Assembly (NCBI GenBank): GCA_021771695.1
Contig: JAETON010000002.1
Coordinates: 1-64,000, forward strand
Direction of reading: 5' to 3'
Origin: Lachnospiraceae bacterium
Lineage (GTDB): Bacteria > Bacillota > Clostridia > Lachnospirales > Lachnospiraceae
DNA length: 64,000 nt
Shown here: positions 17,564-26,757 of the stretch, piece by piece
How the letters are laid out: the number at the start of each line of letters is the position of its first letter
How positions within the stretch are numbered: the first letter of the stretch is position 1
Notes under the pieces: generated by a model
The model's input: only the letters and a program-made list of their open reading frames with translations
Told to the model about the DNA's origin: nothing
Databases searched by the model: none
Translations under genes and position numbers: made by a program

Positions 17564-18494
17564 GATTGTTCCGTTCCTTTTTGAGATATTCCCTCCAGTC
17601 AAACACTCCTTCTACAGAAGCTATGGCAACTTCAATCATCGAAATATCCGGTTCCTTTGTTGTCAATTTCTGAAGATACAGGCCCGGTTTACTTAACATA
17701 TAAATGATTTTGTTGTCACTATTCCCTGCTGCACGGATAAATTCATAAGATACCCCTGCAACAACTGGCAGTAAAAGCAGTCTTGACACAACACGGAGCC
17801 AAATTGTGTCAACCCGGATAAAGAAAAAGAAAACCATACTGATGATCATTACAATAAAAAGAAAACTTGTTCCGCATCTTTTATGAAGTCTAGTATATTT
17901 CATTACATTTTCCGGAATCAAATCTTCCCCTGCTTCCAAACAATTAATCGTTTTATGCTCTGCTCCATGATACATAAAAACACGCTTAATATCTTCCATC
18001 TTTGAAATTAAAACAATATAGCCGAGAAAAATTCCTACTCTGACCAATCCTTCTGCTAAAAGAATGACATATTGATTTTCTACCCAGTTTCGTAATACTT
18101 CTGAAACCAAATACGGCAGTACCATAAATAATCCGATAGAAACTGCAAATGAAATGATCATAACAATTCCCATCATGATTTTTTCGCCTTTTCCAGAAAA
18201 TAATTTTTCCACAATCTCATCTAACTTTCCAAGTTCTTCTTCCTCATCTTCTTCAAAAAAAGATGCAGAATAATTAAGTGTTTTCATTCCGATTACCATA
18301 GATTCTGCAAAATTTACCATTCCACGCAGAATTGGAAGCTGAAACATCGGATGCTTCTCTGAAAAACTTATACAATCTTCTACTTTTGTCTCTATTTCCC
18401 CATTGGGCTTTCTTACAGAAACTGCATAACGATTCATATTTTTCATCATGACACCTTCCATAACCGCCTGTCCGCCAATCCGTACTGCTGACAT
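17556..18494 (-). CDS. DUF1385 membrane protein
   Basis: The 312-residue protein starts with the family signature VRIGGQAVMEGVMMK and has several membrane spans (about 105-135, 140-170, 210-255). It includes YHGAEHKTINCLE and LHKRCGTSFLF, which are strongly conserved in DUF1385. Function is unknown. The order rpmE, DUF1385, prmC, prfA is, to my knowledge, common in Clostridia and suggests a translation-related or membrane role. Confidence 0.9.
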   Translation of the reverse strand: MSAVRIGGQAVMEGVMMKNMNRYAVSVRKPNGEIETKVEDCISFSEKHPMFQLPILRGMVNFAESMVIGMKTLNYSASFFEEDEEEELGKLDEIVEKLFSGKGEKIMMGIVMIISFAVSIGLFMVLPYLVSEVLRNWVENQYVILLAEGLVRVGIFLGYIVLISKMEDIKRVFMYHGAEHKTINCLEAGEDLIPENVMKYTRLHKRCGTSFLFIVMIISMVFFFFIRVDTIWLRVVSRLLLLPVVAGVSYEFIRAAGNSDNKIIYMLSKPGLYLQKLTTKEPDISMIEVAIASVEGVFDWREYLKKERNNHE

Positions 18495-18519
18495 TATAAT
18501 CTCCCTCTAAATAAAGAAA

Positions 18520-18547
18520 AGGTTGAGATTAATGATAACCTCAACCT
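18520..18547 (-). terminator. Terminator after rpmE
   Basis: AGGTTGAG (18520-18527) pairs with CTCAACCT (18540-18547); on the minus strand a TTTTCTTT tail follows. It separates rpmE from DUF1385 and probably reduces rather than abolishes read-through. Confidence 0.7.
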
Positions 18548-18561
18548 GATTTCTAACTTTT

Positions 18562-18762
18562 CTACTTAACACCATATTTACGATTGAACTTATCAATACG
18601 TCCACGAGCCTGAGTAGCTTTCTGCTGGCCTGTGTAGAATGAATGACATTTTGAACAAATTTCTACGTGGATGTCTTCCTTTGTAGATCCTGTTACAAAT
18701 TCATTTCCACAGTTACAAACTACTTTTGCCTGATAATAATTTGGATGGATTCCTTCACGCAT
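18562..18762 (-). CDS. rpmE: 50S ribosomal protein L31
   Basis: The 66-residue protein [20 protein letters not shown]... has the zinc-binding cysteine pairs CNCG and CSKC of the C+ form, and the conserved SFYTGQQK segment. The start at 18762 is set by GAGGTG six bases upstream; an overlapping GTG would read that site as codons. It has its own promoter, a structured leader and a terminator. Confidence 0.97.
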   Translation of the reverse strand: MREGIHPNYYQAKVVCNCGNEFVTGSTKEDIHVEICSKCHSFYTGQQKATQARGRIDKFNRKYGVK

Positions 18763-18789
18763 GTTTTTCACCTCTTCTAAATTAATTCT

Positions 18790-18830
18790 CGTTGGATTTT
18801 GCCAACGTATACATACTTCGACTTTCGTCG
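18790..18830 (-). promoter_or_regulatory. Two-hairpin leader of rpmE, possible L31 autoregulatory RNA
   Basis: Two clean hairpins lie between promoter and start: CGAC-GAAA-GTCG (18819-18830) with a GNRA-type tetraloop, and CGTTGG ... CCAACG (18790-18807). Ribosomal-protein leaders for L31 have been described in Firmicutes; I cannot match the consensus without a covariance search. Confidence 0.5.
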
Positions 18831-18858
18831 CTTTTTGTTTTCAACAAACAGCTTTTTT

Positions 18859-18887
18859 ATTCTATCATAGTATAAGACAGAATGCAA
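18859..18887 (-). promoter_or_regulatory. Promoter of rpmE
   Basis: On the minus strand, TTGCAT (18882-18887) and TAGAAT (18859-18864) have a 17-base spacer, about 100 bases upstream of the rpmE start. Confidence 0.65.
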
Positions 18888-18923
18888 CGATTTTTTTGTA
18901 CTTTTCCAAATGCGGCTTTTTCA

Positions 18924-20231
18924 TTAATATCTTAACAGGGATTTCTTTGTATATTTGATAAATTCTTTATTATCCTTTGTTCGTTTAAACAAATCCATCA
19001 TTTGCTCTAAGAATTCCTCAGATTTATTACCGGATAATTCTTTATGCAATGCTGTAACCACAGCCAGTTCATCTTTACTAAGCAGCAGCTCTTCCCGCCT
19101 TGTCCCGGATTTCGCAATGTCCACGGCTGGAAAAATCCTCTTTTCTGCCAATTTTCTGCTTAAAACGACCTCCATGTTTCCTGTTCCCTTAAATTCTTCA
19201 AAAATAACATCGTCCATTCGGCTTCCAGTCTCTACAAGCGCTGTGGCAAGAATTGTAAGGCTTCCGCCTTCTCTCATATTTCTTGCTGCACCAAAAAACT
19301 TTTTCGGCATATGAAGAGCCGCAGGATCAAGTCCTCCAGTTAATGTTCTTCCGCTTGGCGGCACTGTCAGATTGTAAGCTCTTGCAAGACGGGTAATACT
19401 GTCCAAAAGAATCACTACATCTTCTTTATGCTCCACCAATCGTTTGGCACGTTCTAAAACCATTTCTGATACTCTCTTATGATGCTCCGGCAATTCATCG
19501 AAGGTAGAATAAATTACCTCTACATTTTCTCCCTCAATGGATTCTTTGAAATCTGTCACTTCTTCCGGACGTTCATCAATTAACAGCACAATCAGCTTAA
19601 TATCCTTGTAATTGGCACTGATACTCTGAGCAATCTGCTTTAACAGTGTTGTTTTTCCTGTTTTCGGAGGAGAGACAATCATTCCCCTCTGTCCCTTACC
19701 AATCGGAGATAACAAATCCACCATTCGCATCGGCAGTGAAGAAGCATTTGTCTCCATACCCAGTCTGTTGTCTGGGAAAATCGGTGTCAAATCTTCAAAG
19801 TGCTGTCTTCTTGCAGCAATCTCCGGCTTATATCCATTGACTGATTCAACAAATAATAACGCACTAAATTTTTCACTTTGTGTTTTTACACGAATGGCAC
19901 CTGATAAAATATCTCCTGTTTTCAAATTAAATTTACGGATTTGTGCAGGAGAAACATAAATATCATTCTCTCCCGGCAGATAATTTTCACAACGAATAAA
20001 TCCATACCCATCCGGCATAACTTCCAAAATTCCATTTGCCTTTTCACCGCTGTCCAAACTCTTTATATTTTTAGGAAATTCCTTCCCTGTTGTCTTTTTA
20101 GAATGATTCTTTTTATCATATTCCTCTAAAATCTCTATTAATTCACTCTTTTTCAGTGCAGAAATTCCCGTAATTTTCCTTTCTTTTGCAATTTCACGTA
20201 ATTCCATAACTGATTTTTCTTGATACATCAT
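18924..20231 (-). CDS. rho: Transcription termination factor Rho
   Basis: Rho is a hexameric RNA helicase that ends transcription. The 435-residue protein has the N-terminal Rho-N helix domain ([19 protein letters not shown]), a cold-shock-like RNA-binding domain ([20 protein letters not shown]), Walker [13 protein letters not shown], and the ATPase core with [11 protein letters not shown] and [11 protein letters not shown]. Of two adjacent ATGs, the one at 20231 lies a fitting distance after AGGAG; the frame reaches upstream into sigF but that part is not Rho-like. Confidence 0.97.
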   Translation of the reverse strand: MMYQEKSVMELREIAKERKITGISALKKSELIEILEEYDKKNHSKKTTGKEFPKNIKSLDSGEKANGILEVMPDGYGFIRCENYLPGENDIYVSPAQIRKFNLKTGDILSGAIRVKTQSEKFSALLFVESVNGYKPEIAARRQHFEDLTPIFPDNRLGMETNASSLPMRMVDLLSPIGKGQRGMIVSPPKTGKTTLLKQIAQSISANYKDIKLIVLLIDERPEEVTDFKESIEGENVEVIYSTFDELPEHHKRVSEMVLERAKRLVEHKEDVVILLDSITRLARAYNLTVPPSGRTLTGGLDPAALHMPKKFFGAARNMREGGSLTILATALVETGSRMDDVIFEEFKGTGNMEVVLSRKLAEKRIFPAVDIAKSGTRREELLLSKDELAVVTALHKELSGNKSEEFLEQMMDLFKRTKDNKEFIKYTKKSLLRY

Positions 20232-20310
20232 ATATTGTTCTCCTTTGTTTTGGGAAAATGGACGATATGTCCACAGACTTGCTTCTTCTAATTGTATATA
20301 TAATATAATT

Positions 20311-21069
20311 TTAACATATTTTCCCGGAATGTCCAATGATTTGTTGACGTAATCTTCTTAACACTTTCTTTTCCATTCGTGATACCTGTACTTGAGAAAT
20401 ATGCAGAATTCCGGCAATTTCCTGCTGTGTTTTTCCATGAAAATATCGATATTCAATCAACATTTGTTCTTCTTCTTTTAATTGCTTTAGGGATTCCTCC
20501 AACAAAACATGATTCAAAATCTTTTCTTCCTCATTTTCATCTTTCGGAAGCCTGTCCATCAATAGAATCTCACTTCCATCGCCTTGATAAGTCGGCTGAT
20601 GCAGAGATTCTACTTCTTTATTTGCCTCCAATGCCACAACAATTTCTTCTCTTGCAAGACTTGTTTCTTTGGCAATTTCATCAATGGTTGCTTCTCTTTG
20701 ATGTCTCATGGAAATTTCTTCACTTGCCTGCTTGATTTTATATGCATTTTCTTTTAAAGAACGACTGACTTTTATCATACCATCATCCCTTAAAAACCGC
20801 TTGATTTCTCCTGTAATCATCGGAACCGCATAAGTCGAAAATTTTACATCATATGATAAATCAAATTTGTCTACCGCTTTCAGCAGGCCAATACTTCCAA
20901 TCTGAAACAAATCTTCTGGATCATATCCTCTGTTTGTAAACCGCTTTACCACACTCCAAATCAATCCCATATTTTCAAGCACTAACGTTTCTCTTGCATG
21001 TTCATCTCCTTCTTTGGTGAGCCTTAAAAGTTCTCTTGTCTCATCCATGAAGGTTTTCATTTCCTCCAA
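20311..21069 (-). CDS. sigF: Forespore sigma factor F (SpoIIAC)
   Basis: SigF directs the first forespore-specific transcription. The protein shows the sigma-70 regions 2 (EDLFQIGSIGLLKAVDKFDL), 3 and 4 (TQQEIAGILHISQVQVSRME). The true start is uncertain: TTG at 21069, ATG at 21060 and ATG at 21048 all lie near GGAGG and overlap the end of spoIIAB. Length (about 245-252 residues) and neighbours match the spoIIA operon. Confidence 0.95.
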   Translation of the reverse strand: MEEMKTFMDETRELLRLTKEGDEHARETLVLENMGLIWSVVKRFTNRGYDPEDLFQIGSIGLLKAVDKFDLSYDVKFSTYAVPMITGEIKRFLRDDGMIKVSRSLKENAYKIKQASEEISMRHQREATIDEIAKETSLAREEIVVALEANKEVESLHQPTYQGDGSEILLMDRLPKDENEEEKILNHVLLEESLKQLKEEEQMLIEYRYFHGKTQQEIAGILHISQVQVSRMEKKVLRRLRQQIIGHSGKIC

Positions 21070-21469
21070 TCATCTTCGTCATAATCACTTTTGTACCTTT
21101 CGCTGGCTTGGAAATTACTTGTACTTCATCCATAAACGCTTCCATAAACGAAAATCCCATGCCTGTTCTTTCTTCTTCTGCCTTCGTTGTATACATTGGT
21201 TCCATTGCCTTCTTTATGTCCGAAATTCCAATTCCAAAATCCTCCACTGTAATTTTTATAATGTTTTCAACACTAGAAATATCAAAAATAATTTTCCCTT
21301 CTTTATCTGTATAGGCATGTACAATACTGTTGGTTACTGCCTCAGAAACTGCTGTTTTTACATCTGCCATTTCCTCTACTGTCGGATCAAACCGCATCAT
21401 ATAAGCCGCCGCTACCACTCTTGCAATCCCTTCATTTTCAGATTCACTATTAAATTCTAAATGTATCAT
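21041..21469 (-). CDS. spoIIAB: Anti-sigma F factor and kinase SpoIIAB
   Basis: SpoIIAB binds and holds SigF and phosphorylates SpoIIAA. The 142-residue GHKL-type ATPase has the N box EAVTNSIVHAY, G1 EDFGIGI and G2 RTGMGFSFM. The start at 21469 is supported by GGGAGG. Its end overlaps the sigF start region, giving coupled translation. Confidence 0.96.
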   Translation of the reverse strand: MIHLEFNSESENEGIARVVAAAYMMRFDPTVEEMADVKTAVSEAVTNSIVHAYTDKEGKIIFDISSVENIIKITVEDFGIGISDIKKAMEPMYTTKAEEERTGMGFSFMEAFMDEVQVISKPAKGTKVIMTKMIGGNENLHG

Positions 21470-21483
21470 ATTTCTTCCTCCCA

Positions 21484-21789
21484 TTATTTTTCTTTCACTA
21501 TTTGATGCAGCCCTGCCATATGAACCACCCGCCGAATAGTATCATTCATATGACTGATCGATACATTTCCACCCATAGGCTGAATCTGCCGGTACCGTCC
21601 AAGAATCATACCTACTCCGGAACTATCCATAAATCCCGAATTGGAAAAATCAAACTCAATATCCCGAATTGGATAAGATTTCAAAATAATCTCACACTGA
21701 TGTTTCACTTTTTCTGCCAAATGATGATCTAGTTCTCCATCCAGCCTCACATATAATTTTCGATTTTCCACTTGATATTCTGTTGCCAT
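21484..21789 (-). CDS. spoIIAA: Anti-anti-sigma factor SpoIIAA
   Basis: The 101-residue STAS-domain protein has the phosphorylatable serine segment FMDSSGVGMILGRY. Unphosphorylated SpoIIAA frees SigF from SpoIIAB after septation. It is first in the spoIIA operon, with AAAGGAG upstream of ATG. The expected sigma-H promoter could not be assigned with confidence. Confidence 0.96.
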   Translation of the reverse strand: MATEYQVENRKLYVRLDGELDHHLAEKVKHQCEIILKSYPIRDIEFDFSNSGFMDSSGVGMILGRYRQIQPMGGNVSISHMNDTIRRVVHMAGLHQIVKEK

Positions 21790-21831
21790 AATTTTTCTCC
21801 TTTTTCTATCCTATCTATCTTGTAAAAAGAA

Positions 21832-21884
21832 AAAGATAAAAGAAAAGAAGAAAGGATTGTTCCATTCTTCTTTCTCTTATCTTT
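21832..21884 (-). terminator. Long-stem terminator after the TPR gene
   Basis: A stem of about 20 bp (AAGATAAAAGAAAAGAAG pairing, with few mismatches, with TTCTTTCTCTTATCTT) and an 11-base loop is followed on the minus strand by TTTTTCTTTTT. It isolates the spoIIA operon from the folC-TPR unit. Confidence 0.75.
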
Positions 21885-21915
21885 CGTATAAATCACCTAA
21901 ATCTATAAATCCTGT

Positions 21916-23091
21916 TTACAAATTCTTGCTTTTCTTTTGCTGTAATGCATTCATGCGGCTTTCTGAATTTCTTGCACTTCTTGTTCTAGGGAATTTCTTA
22001 ATTACATTATTATAAGCCTTCACTGCTTTTTCCTTATCACCATTATCCTCATAAGTTCTTGCCAGATAATAATATGCACTTACATCAGATTCATCAATTT
22101 CAATTACTTTCTGGAAATAACTGATTGCGGACTTATAATCTTTTGTATAATACATGTTCAGTCCTTTATTATAAAGACCTTTCTTTGCATTCGGATATAC
22201 TTTCTGAGTTAAATTTTTATAAATATTTTTCATATTTTTTGTAGTAAGTTTCTTACTGTCAATATCTAACAGAGCATCTGCAGATTCTGTATAATTCTTG
22301 TCTGCATATTGCTGTAAAGCAGTTAATAAAAGATCATAAATTCCATCTTTCTTGCTTGTTCCAATATATTCTTCCAATTCCTTTTCTGCTTTTTCCTGTG
22401 CTTCTTCTGCATCTTTAATTTTCTTTTCATTTGCTTTTAACTGTGTATCTTTTGCAAGAATCTGTTCTTTATAATCCTCTACCTGAGAAGAATTCTTATG
22501 CGTAAAGCTTGCTTTCACTGTTGGATATATTAACGCCGTGGAAACAATAATTCCGATAATTAATCCTGTTACCATATAAAACATAGGGCTTTTTTCTGAA
22601 GCTGCTGACTGAATAGACTCAGACTTAAATGGATTCTTGATTTTCTGAGGTTTTGAAGCCTTTTTCATCTTTTCCATAGATTCTGTATTTTCCTCTGCTG
22701 CCTCTGCTGTATCTGCTTCTATTTGAAATTCCTTTATATATTCTTTTGCAGATTCATTTTCCGGGTTAATCGCTAAAATACTGTCCAATGATTCTTTTGC
22801 AGATTCATAATCTTCTGCCTTAATAGATAACAAAGCCATTAACAAATATGCATCTTCAAAATTTGGAATTGCTGATACTACATTTTTTAATTGCAGCATT
22901 GCCAAATCATCATTTCCCTGTTTTGCATAATTTAATGCTTGGTTATATTTTTTAATAATCTGATTCGCTTTATATAATTCTGTCTTATTCTTTTTAATTT
23001 CTTTCAGTTCTTCCCCATAGATATTTTCCTCAGCATCTTCTAAATCTGCACAAGGCTGAAACTTTTCTAATTCTTCGTTAAAGTTTAACAT
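21916..23091 (-). CDS. Membrane-anchored TPR protein
   Basis: The 391-residue protein has N-terminal TPR-like repeats (about 40-125), a Lys/Glu linker, one membrane span (MFYMVTGLIIGIIVSTALIY, about 170-190), a coiled coil (about 200-245) and C-terminal TPRs (YNKGLNMYYTKDYKSAISYF, AYYYLARTYEDNGDKEKAVK). It is probably a scaffold facing both sides of the membrane; specific function unknown. Its start overlaps folC by 14 bases. Confidence 0.8.
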   Translation of the reverse strand: MLNFNEELEKFQPCADLEDAEENIYGEELKEIKKNKTELYKANQIIKKYNQALNYAKQGNDDLAMLQLKNVVSAIPNFEDAYLLMALLSIKAEDYESAKESLDSILAINPENESAKEYIKEFQIEADTAEAAEENTESMEKMKKASKPQKIKNPFKSESIQSAASEKSPMFYMVTGLIIGIIVSTALIYPTVKASFTHKNSSQVEDYKEQILAKDTQLKANEKKIKDAEEAQEKAEKELEEYIGTSKKDGIYDLLLTALQQYADKNYTESADALLDIDSKKLTTKNMKNIYKNLTQKVYPNAKKGLYNKGLNMYYTKDYKSAISYFQKVIEIDESDVSAYYYLARTYEDNGDKEKAVKAYNNVIKKFPRTRSARNSESRMNALQQKKSKNL

Positions 23092-24322
23092 TTTCCTTCC
23101 TCCTGGTTATATACTGTTTCACGACTCCTGCCAGATAAAATGATCCGACCACAAAACAGGCCGTATCTTTATCTGAATTCTTCATCATCTGTTCAAATGC
23201 GTTCTGAAACTCTTCCACATTCACAGTTCTGCCGCATATTGGAACTGTATGAAAGAATTCAATTTCTGAAATTCCCTTCAAAATTTCCCGCATGTAATCT
23301 TCTTCATTTTTATGAGATGCCCCAAACAAAATTCTCTTTTTCCCTAAAAAATATTTTTCTACCGTATGGCAAAAGACCTCAATCCCTTGTATATTATGTG
23401 CTACATCTACAAACACACCCGGTATTACTTCTTCCATACGCCCCGGCATCCTTATATTTTCTAATGCTTGATAAATCACCGAATCTTCTAACTTCCCGGC
23501 AATCTCTTGAGCAGCTTTCAATGCCAATGCCAGATTCTCTTTCTGAAAATCTCCAAGTACATTTTTTCCATCAGCTCTCTTCCTATCATACGCATTGGAA
23601 TTTAAAAAATCAATATATTTTCCATGTTTTTCTTGAAAATTAAGATTATCTTCAGAAAGTATTTCTAAAGGTGCCTGCTTTTCCTGTGCTTCCTTATATA
23701 TAACGCTTTTGACTTCCTCTTTCTGTCCGGCAGAAATCACTGGAATACCTTTCTTTATAATTCCTGCTTTATGAAATGCAATCTCAGAAAGTGACGTTCC
23801 AAGAAACTCCATGTGGTCCATACTAATCGTTGTTAAGATACATAATTGAGGTAAAATCAAATTGGTCGCATCATATCTTCCACCCATTCCTGTTTCTATA
23901 ATACAGTAATCCGGCTGTTCTTTTTGAAAAGCAGCCATCGCCATCAAAAACAATAACTCAAAGAAAGAGGGATGCAATGCTCCTTCTTTCATTGCCTTTT
24001 TTACAGCATGATAAACGGTATCACATGTCTGTGCAAATAATTCATTACTTATATCTTGTCCACCAATACGAATCCGTTCATTGATACAAAGAATATGAGG
24101 AGATGAAAATACTCCCACACGTATTCCTCTCTCCTTTAATAAAGTTTCCAAAAACATACAGGTGGAACCTTTTCCATTTGTTCCTGCAACGTGGATAAAA
24201 CAAAGATCGTCTTGAGGATTTCCCAAACACCCCAACAAATATTTTACATTATCCAAAGAAGTTTTTTTGGCGAATCCTGCTGTTTCATTTAAATATTTTA
24301 CAGCTTCTCCATATGTCATCAC
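23078..24322 (-). CDS. folC: Folylpolyglutamate / dihydrofolate synthase
   Basis: FolC adds glutamate to folates. The 414-residue Mur-ligase-like enzyme has the P-loop AGTNGKGSTCMFLE, the Omega-loop segment SSPHILCINERI and MDHMEFLG. Its ATG shares a base with the stop of the upstream HAD gene, so the two are co-translated. Length is typical. Confidence 0.94.
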   Translation of the reverse strand: MMTYGEAVKYLNETAGFAKKTSLDNVKYLLGCLGNPQDDLCFIHVAGTNGKGSTCMFLETLLKERGIRVGVFSSPHILCINERIRIGGQDISNELFAQTCDTVYHAVKKAMKEGALHPSFFELLFLMAMAAFQKEQPDYCIIETGMGGRYDATNLILPQLCILTTISMDHMEFLGTSLSEIAFHKAGIIKKGIPVISAGQKEEVKSVIYKEAQEKQAPLEILSEDNLNFQEKHGKYIDFLNSNAYDRKRADGKNVLGDFQKENLALALKAAQEIAGKLEDSVIYQALENIRMPGRMEEVIPGVFVDVAHNIQGIEVFCHTVEKYFLGKKRILFGASHKNEEDYMREILKGISEIEFFHTVPICGRTVNVEEFQNAFEQMMKNSDKDTACFVVGSFYLAGVVKQYITRRKENVKL

Positions 24323-24987
24323 TATGCTTCTCCAACTTTTTTACATAATGCCAAATTGACATCTTCCATAGATGTAACAATATAATCTGCCTCTTTCAAA
24401 GACTGATTTCCAAAATCCTGATTTTGAAATCCTATAATTTTCATTCCTGCACGTTTTGCTGCCAGCGAACCATTGTCAGAGTCTTCGATTACTAAACATT
24501 TTTCTGGAGATACTCCCAGTTTCTGTGCTGCTTTTAAAAATACTTCTGGATCTGGTTTTGCATTTTTACATTCATCTCTTCCAGAAACAAAATCTTGAAA
24601 ACACTCTTCAATTTCTAAAGATTCTGTTACATGTTTAATATCATTGATTGCGGAAGAAGAACCAACTGCCAAAGGGATTCCTGCCTTATGTAACTCCCGA
24701 ATCAATGAAACCGTCCCTGAAATTGGCTGATATCCTTCTTCCTGAATGATTCGATTTCGGATTTTTTCCATTCCATATACACATTCTTCTACAGATACAT
24801 CGTCCAATTTAAAATCTTGTTTCATCGTTGTCCATGCATCATAAGAAGAAATCCCAAAAAATTTCTCATTATATCTTTTGTCAATCGAATGTCCAAATTG
24901 TCCCAGAAATTCATTAATTGCACGGAAATATACCGGCTCTGTATCAACAATAACTCCATCCATATCAAAAATAACTGCTTCTAACAT
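24322..24987 (-). CDS. HAD hydrolase, beta-phosphoglucomutase-like
   Basis: The 221-residue protein has motif I DMDGVIVDTEP, a helical cap, motif II VGSSSA, the Lys motif AKPDPEVFLKAA and motif IV EDSDNGSLAA. This is the PGM-B/phosphatase-like subgroup. The substrate is unknown: sugar-phosphate isomerase or phosphatase. It overlaps folC by one base and the Cof gene by seven. Confidence 0.9.
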   Translation of the reverse strand: MLEAVIFDMDGVIVDTEPVYFRAINEFLGQFGHSIDKRYNEKFFGISSYDAWTTMKQDFKLDDVSVEECVYGMEKIRNRIIQEEGYQPISGTVSLIRELHKAGIPLAVGSSSAINDIKHVTESLEIEECFQDFVSGRDECKNAKPDPEVFLKAAQKLGVSPEKCLVIEDSDNGSLAAKRAGMKIIGFQNQDFGNQSLKEADYIVTSMEDVNLALCKKVGEA

Positions 24988-25775
24988 AATTCACCTCTTA
25001 ACACCGCTTTTAATACTTGTAATACCCCATCTTCCTTATAAGAAGGTGCCGTGAAATTGGCTGCTGCTTTTACTTCTTTTCTTGCATTTTCTACGGCAAA
25101 ACTATGGCTTGCTCTTTTCAACATTTCAATATCATTTAAATTATCCCCAAAAGCCAATGTCTCATCTGGAGTGATTCCATAATCATCTTGAAAATGCTTT
25201 AATGCAGATCCCTTTGTTACATCTTTATTGGAACAGTCAATCCAAAATTTTCCTGAACATGTTACATGCATAATGCGATTCCATCGATCCAGAAAATCTT
25301 GCTTTACAACTTTCTCTATATCACTATGATGAAACATAGAAATTTTGCACACATCCTGAGCATAATCGGATATATTATCCACCAATTGTCCGCGGTATCC
25401 ATAATCATTTACCAAGTGATTATATACACCGTAATTTTCAAAATATCCCATATTGTCTTTATTAATACCTACTTCACATCCTGGAAATCTTCTGGCCTCA
25501 TTAATATATGCTTGTACAACTTCCGGCTGGATAATATCTACATACCGATAATCTTTTGAATGAATACATGTGCCGTTTTCGGAAACAAATACAATTTCAT
25601 CTTTTACCGGAGTAAATACTTTTAAAATACTCTCCCTCTGCCTTCCACTGGCCACAAGAAATATAACTCCCCGGCTTCTCAATTCCCGAATTACATCATA
25701 ATACTCTGGGTTTAAATCCAATGTTCCATCTTTCAACAATGTCCCATCAATATCTGTAGCAATTAATTTAATCAT
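24981..25775 (-). CDS. Cof-type HAD phosphatase
   Basis: The 264-residue protein has motif I ATDIDGTLLKDG, motif II VASGR, a large C2 cap (about 85-190) and motif IV FGDNLNDIEML, typical of Cof/YidA sugar-phosphate or cofactor phosphatases. Substrate not readable. It lies between metA and the other HAD gene in one operon. Confidence 0.92.
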   Translation of the reverse strand: MIKLIATDIDGTLLKDGTLDLNPEYYDVIRELRSRGVIFLVASGRQRESILKVFTPVKDEIVFVSENGTCIHSKDYRYVDIIQPEVVQAYINEARRFPGCEVGINKDNMGYFENYGVYNHLVNDYGYRGQLVDNISDYAQDVCKISMFHHSDIEKVVKQDFLDRWNRIMHVTCSGKFWIDCSNKDVTKGSALKHFQDDYGITPDETLAFGDNLNDIEMLKRASHSFAVENARKEVKAAANFTAPSYKEDGVLQVLKAVLRGELC

Positions 25776-25790
25776 ATGTAATCCTTTCTT

Positions 25791-26696
25791 TTATAACTCG
25801 TAAGGTGTTACCTGATATACATAATAATTCAGCCAATTATAGTACATGGCATTGGCATGGCATCTCCATGATTTTACCGGTCCTTTTTCCGGATCATTAT
25901 CTTTATAATAATTCTTCGGAATTTCTGGGTTTAAACCTCTTTTCATATCACGAACATATTCCAAATGCAATGACATCACATCATATTCCGGATGCCCTGT
26001 TACAAAAATCTGGCTTCCATCATGATTTAAAATCAAATATGGTCCTGTTTCGTCTGATTCTGCGGCTATAATTAATTCTTTATTTTTACGAATTGCATCA
26101 CCATCCACTCCGGTGTTTCTTGAATGAGGAACATAAAATTTATCATCAAACCCGCGAACCAATGGAATTTTATTATGCACCGGATGATGAGCATAAACTC
26201 CTGAAATTTTTTTATCCAAAATGTTCTTTTTAATACCATAATGATAATATAAACCTGCCTGTGCCGCCCAGCAAATATGAAGTGTTGACGTCACATGTGT
26301 TTTTGACCATTCCATAATTTCTGCTACTTCATCCCAGTAAGCTACTTCCTCAAATTCTTTTAACTCTACCGGTGCCCCCGTAATCAACAATCCATCAAAC
26401 TTTTTATCTTTAATTTCTGAAAAATAATTATAAAACTTTTCCAGATGTGATTCCGGCACATGTGTCGGAACATAAGATTCTGTCTGCAAAAATATAATAT
26501 CAAGCTGCAGCGGTGTATTAGAAAGACTTCGCAGCAAATGCAATTCTGTATCTAATTTGTTTGGCATTAAATTTAAAATTGCAATGCGAAGCGGACGAAT
26601 ATCCTGCGTACAGGCCCTCTCATTATCCATAACAAAAACATTCTCTTCCTCTAAAATCGCCTTTGCCGGCAAATCACTGTCAATTCGTATTGGCAT
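25791..26696 (-). CDS. metA: Homoserine O-acetyltransferase (MetA family)
   Basis: MetA activates homoserine for methionine synthesis. The 301-residue protein has the nucleophile Cys142 (LHICWAAQ) and the His-Glu pair in GHPEYD. Residue 111, in TGAPVELKEF, is Glu. In the MetA family Glu111 is associated with acetyl-CoA use and Gly111 (E. coli) with succinyl-CoA, so this enzyme is predicted to make O-acetylhomoserine despite the usual succinyltransferase name. No SAM riboswitch fits in the 61-base gap upstream. Confidence 0.95.
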   Translation of the reverse strand: MPIRIDSDLPAKAILEEENVFVMDNERACTQDIRPLRIAILNLMPNKLDTELHLLRSLSNTPLQLDIIFLQTESYVPTHVPESHLEKFYNYFSEIKDKKFDGLLITGAPVELKEFEEVAYWDEVAEIMEWSKTHVTSTLHICWAAQAGLYYHYGIKKNILDKKISGVYAHHPVHNKIPLVRGFDDKFYVPHSRNTGVDGDAIRKNKELIIAAESDETGPYLILNHDGSQIFVTGHPEYDVMSLHLEYVRDMKRGLNPEIPKNYYKDNDPEKGPVKSWRCHANAMYYNWLNYYVYQVTPYEL

Positions 26697-26757
26697 AGCA
26701 TTTCATCTCCTTCTATTTTTTCCCTTTACGGTAAATCCCTTTGTTTTTACAATAACA

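Noticed and set aside
26697-26757. SAM riboswitch or T-box before metA
   Set aside because: The gap is only 61 bases and lacks the needed conserved elements.
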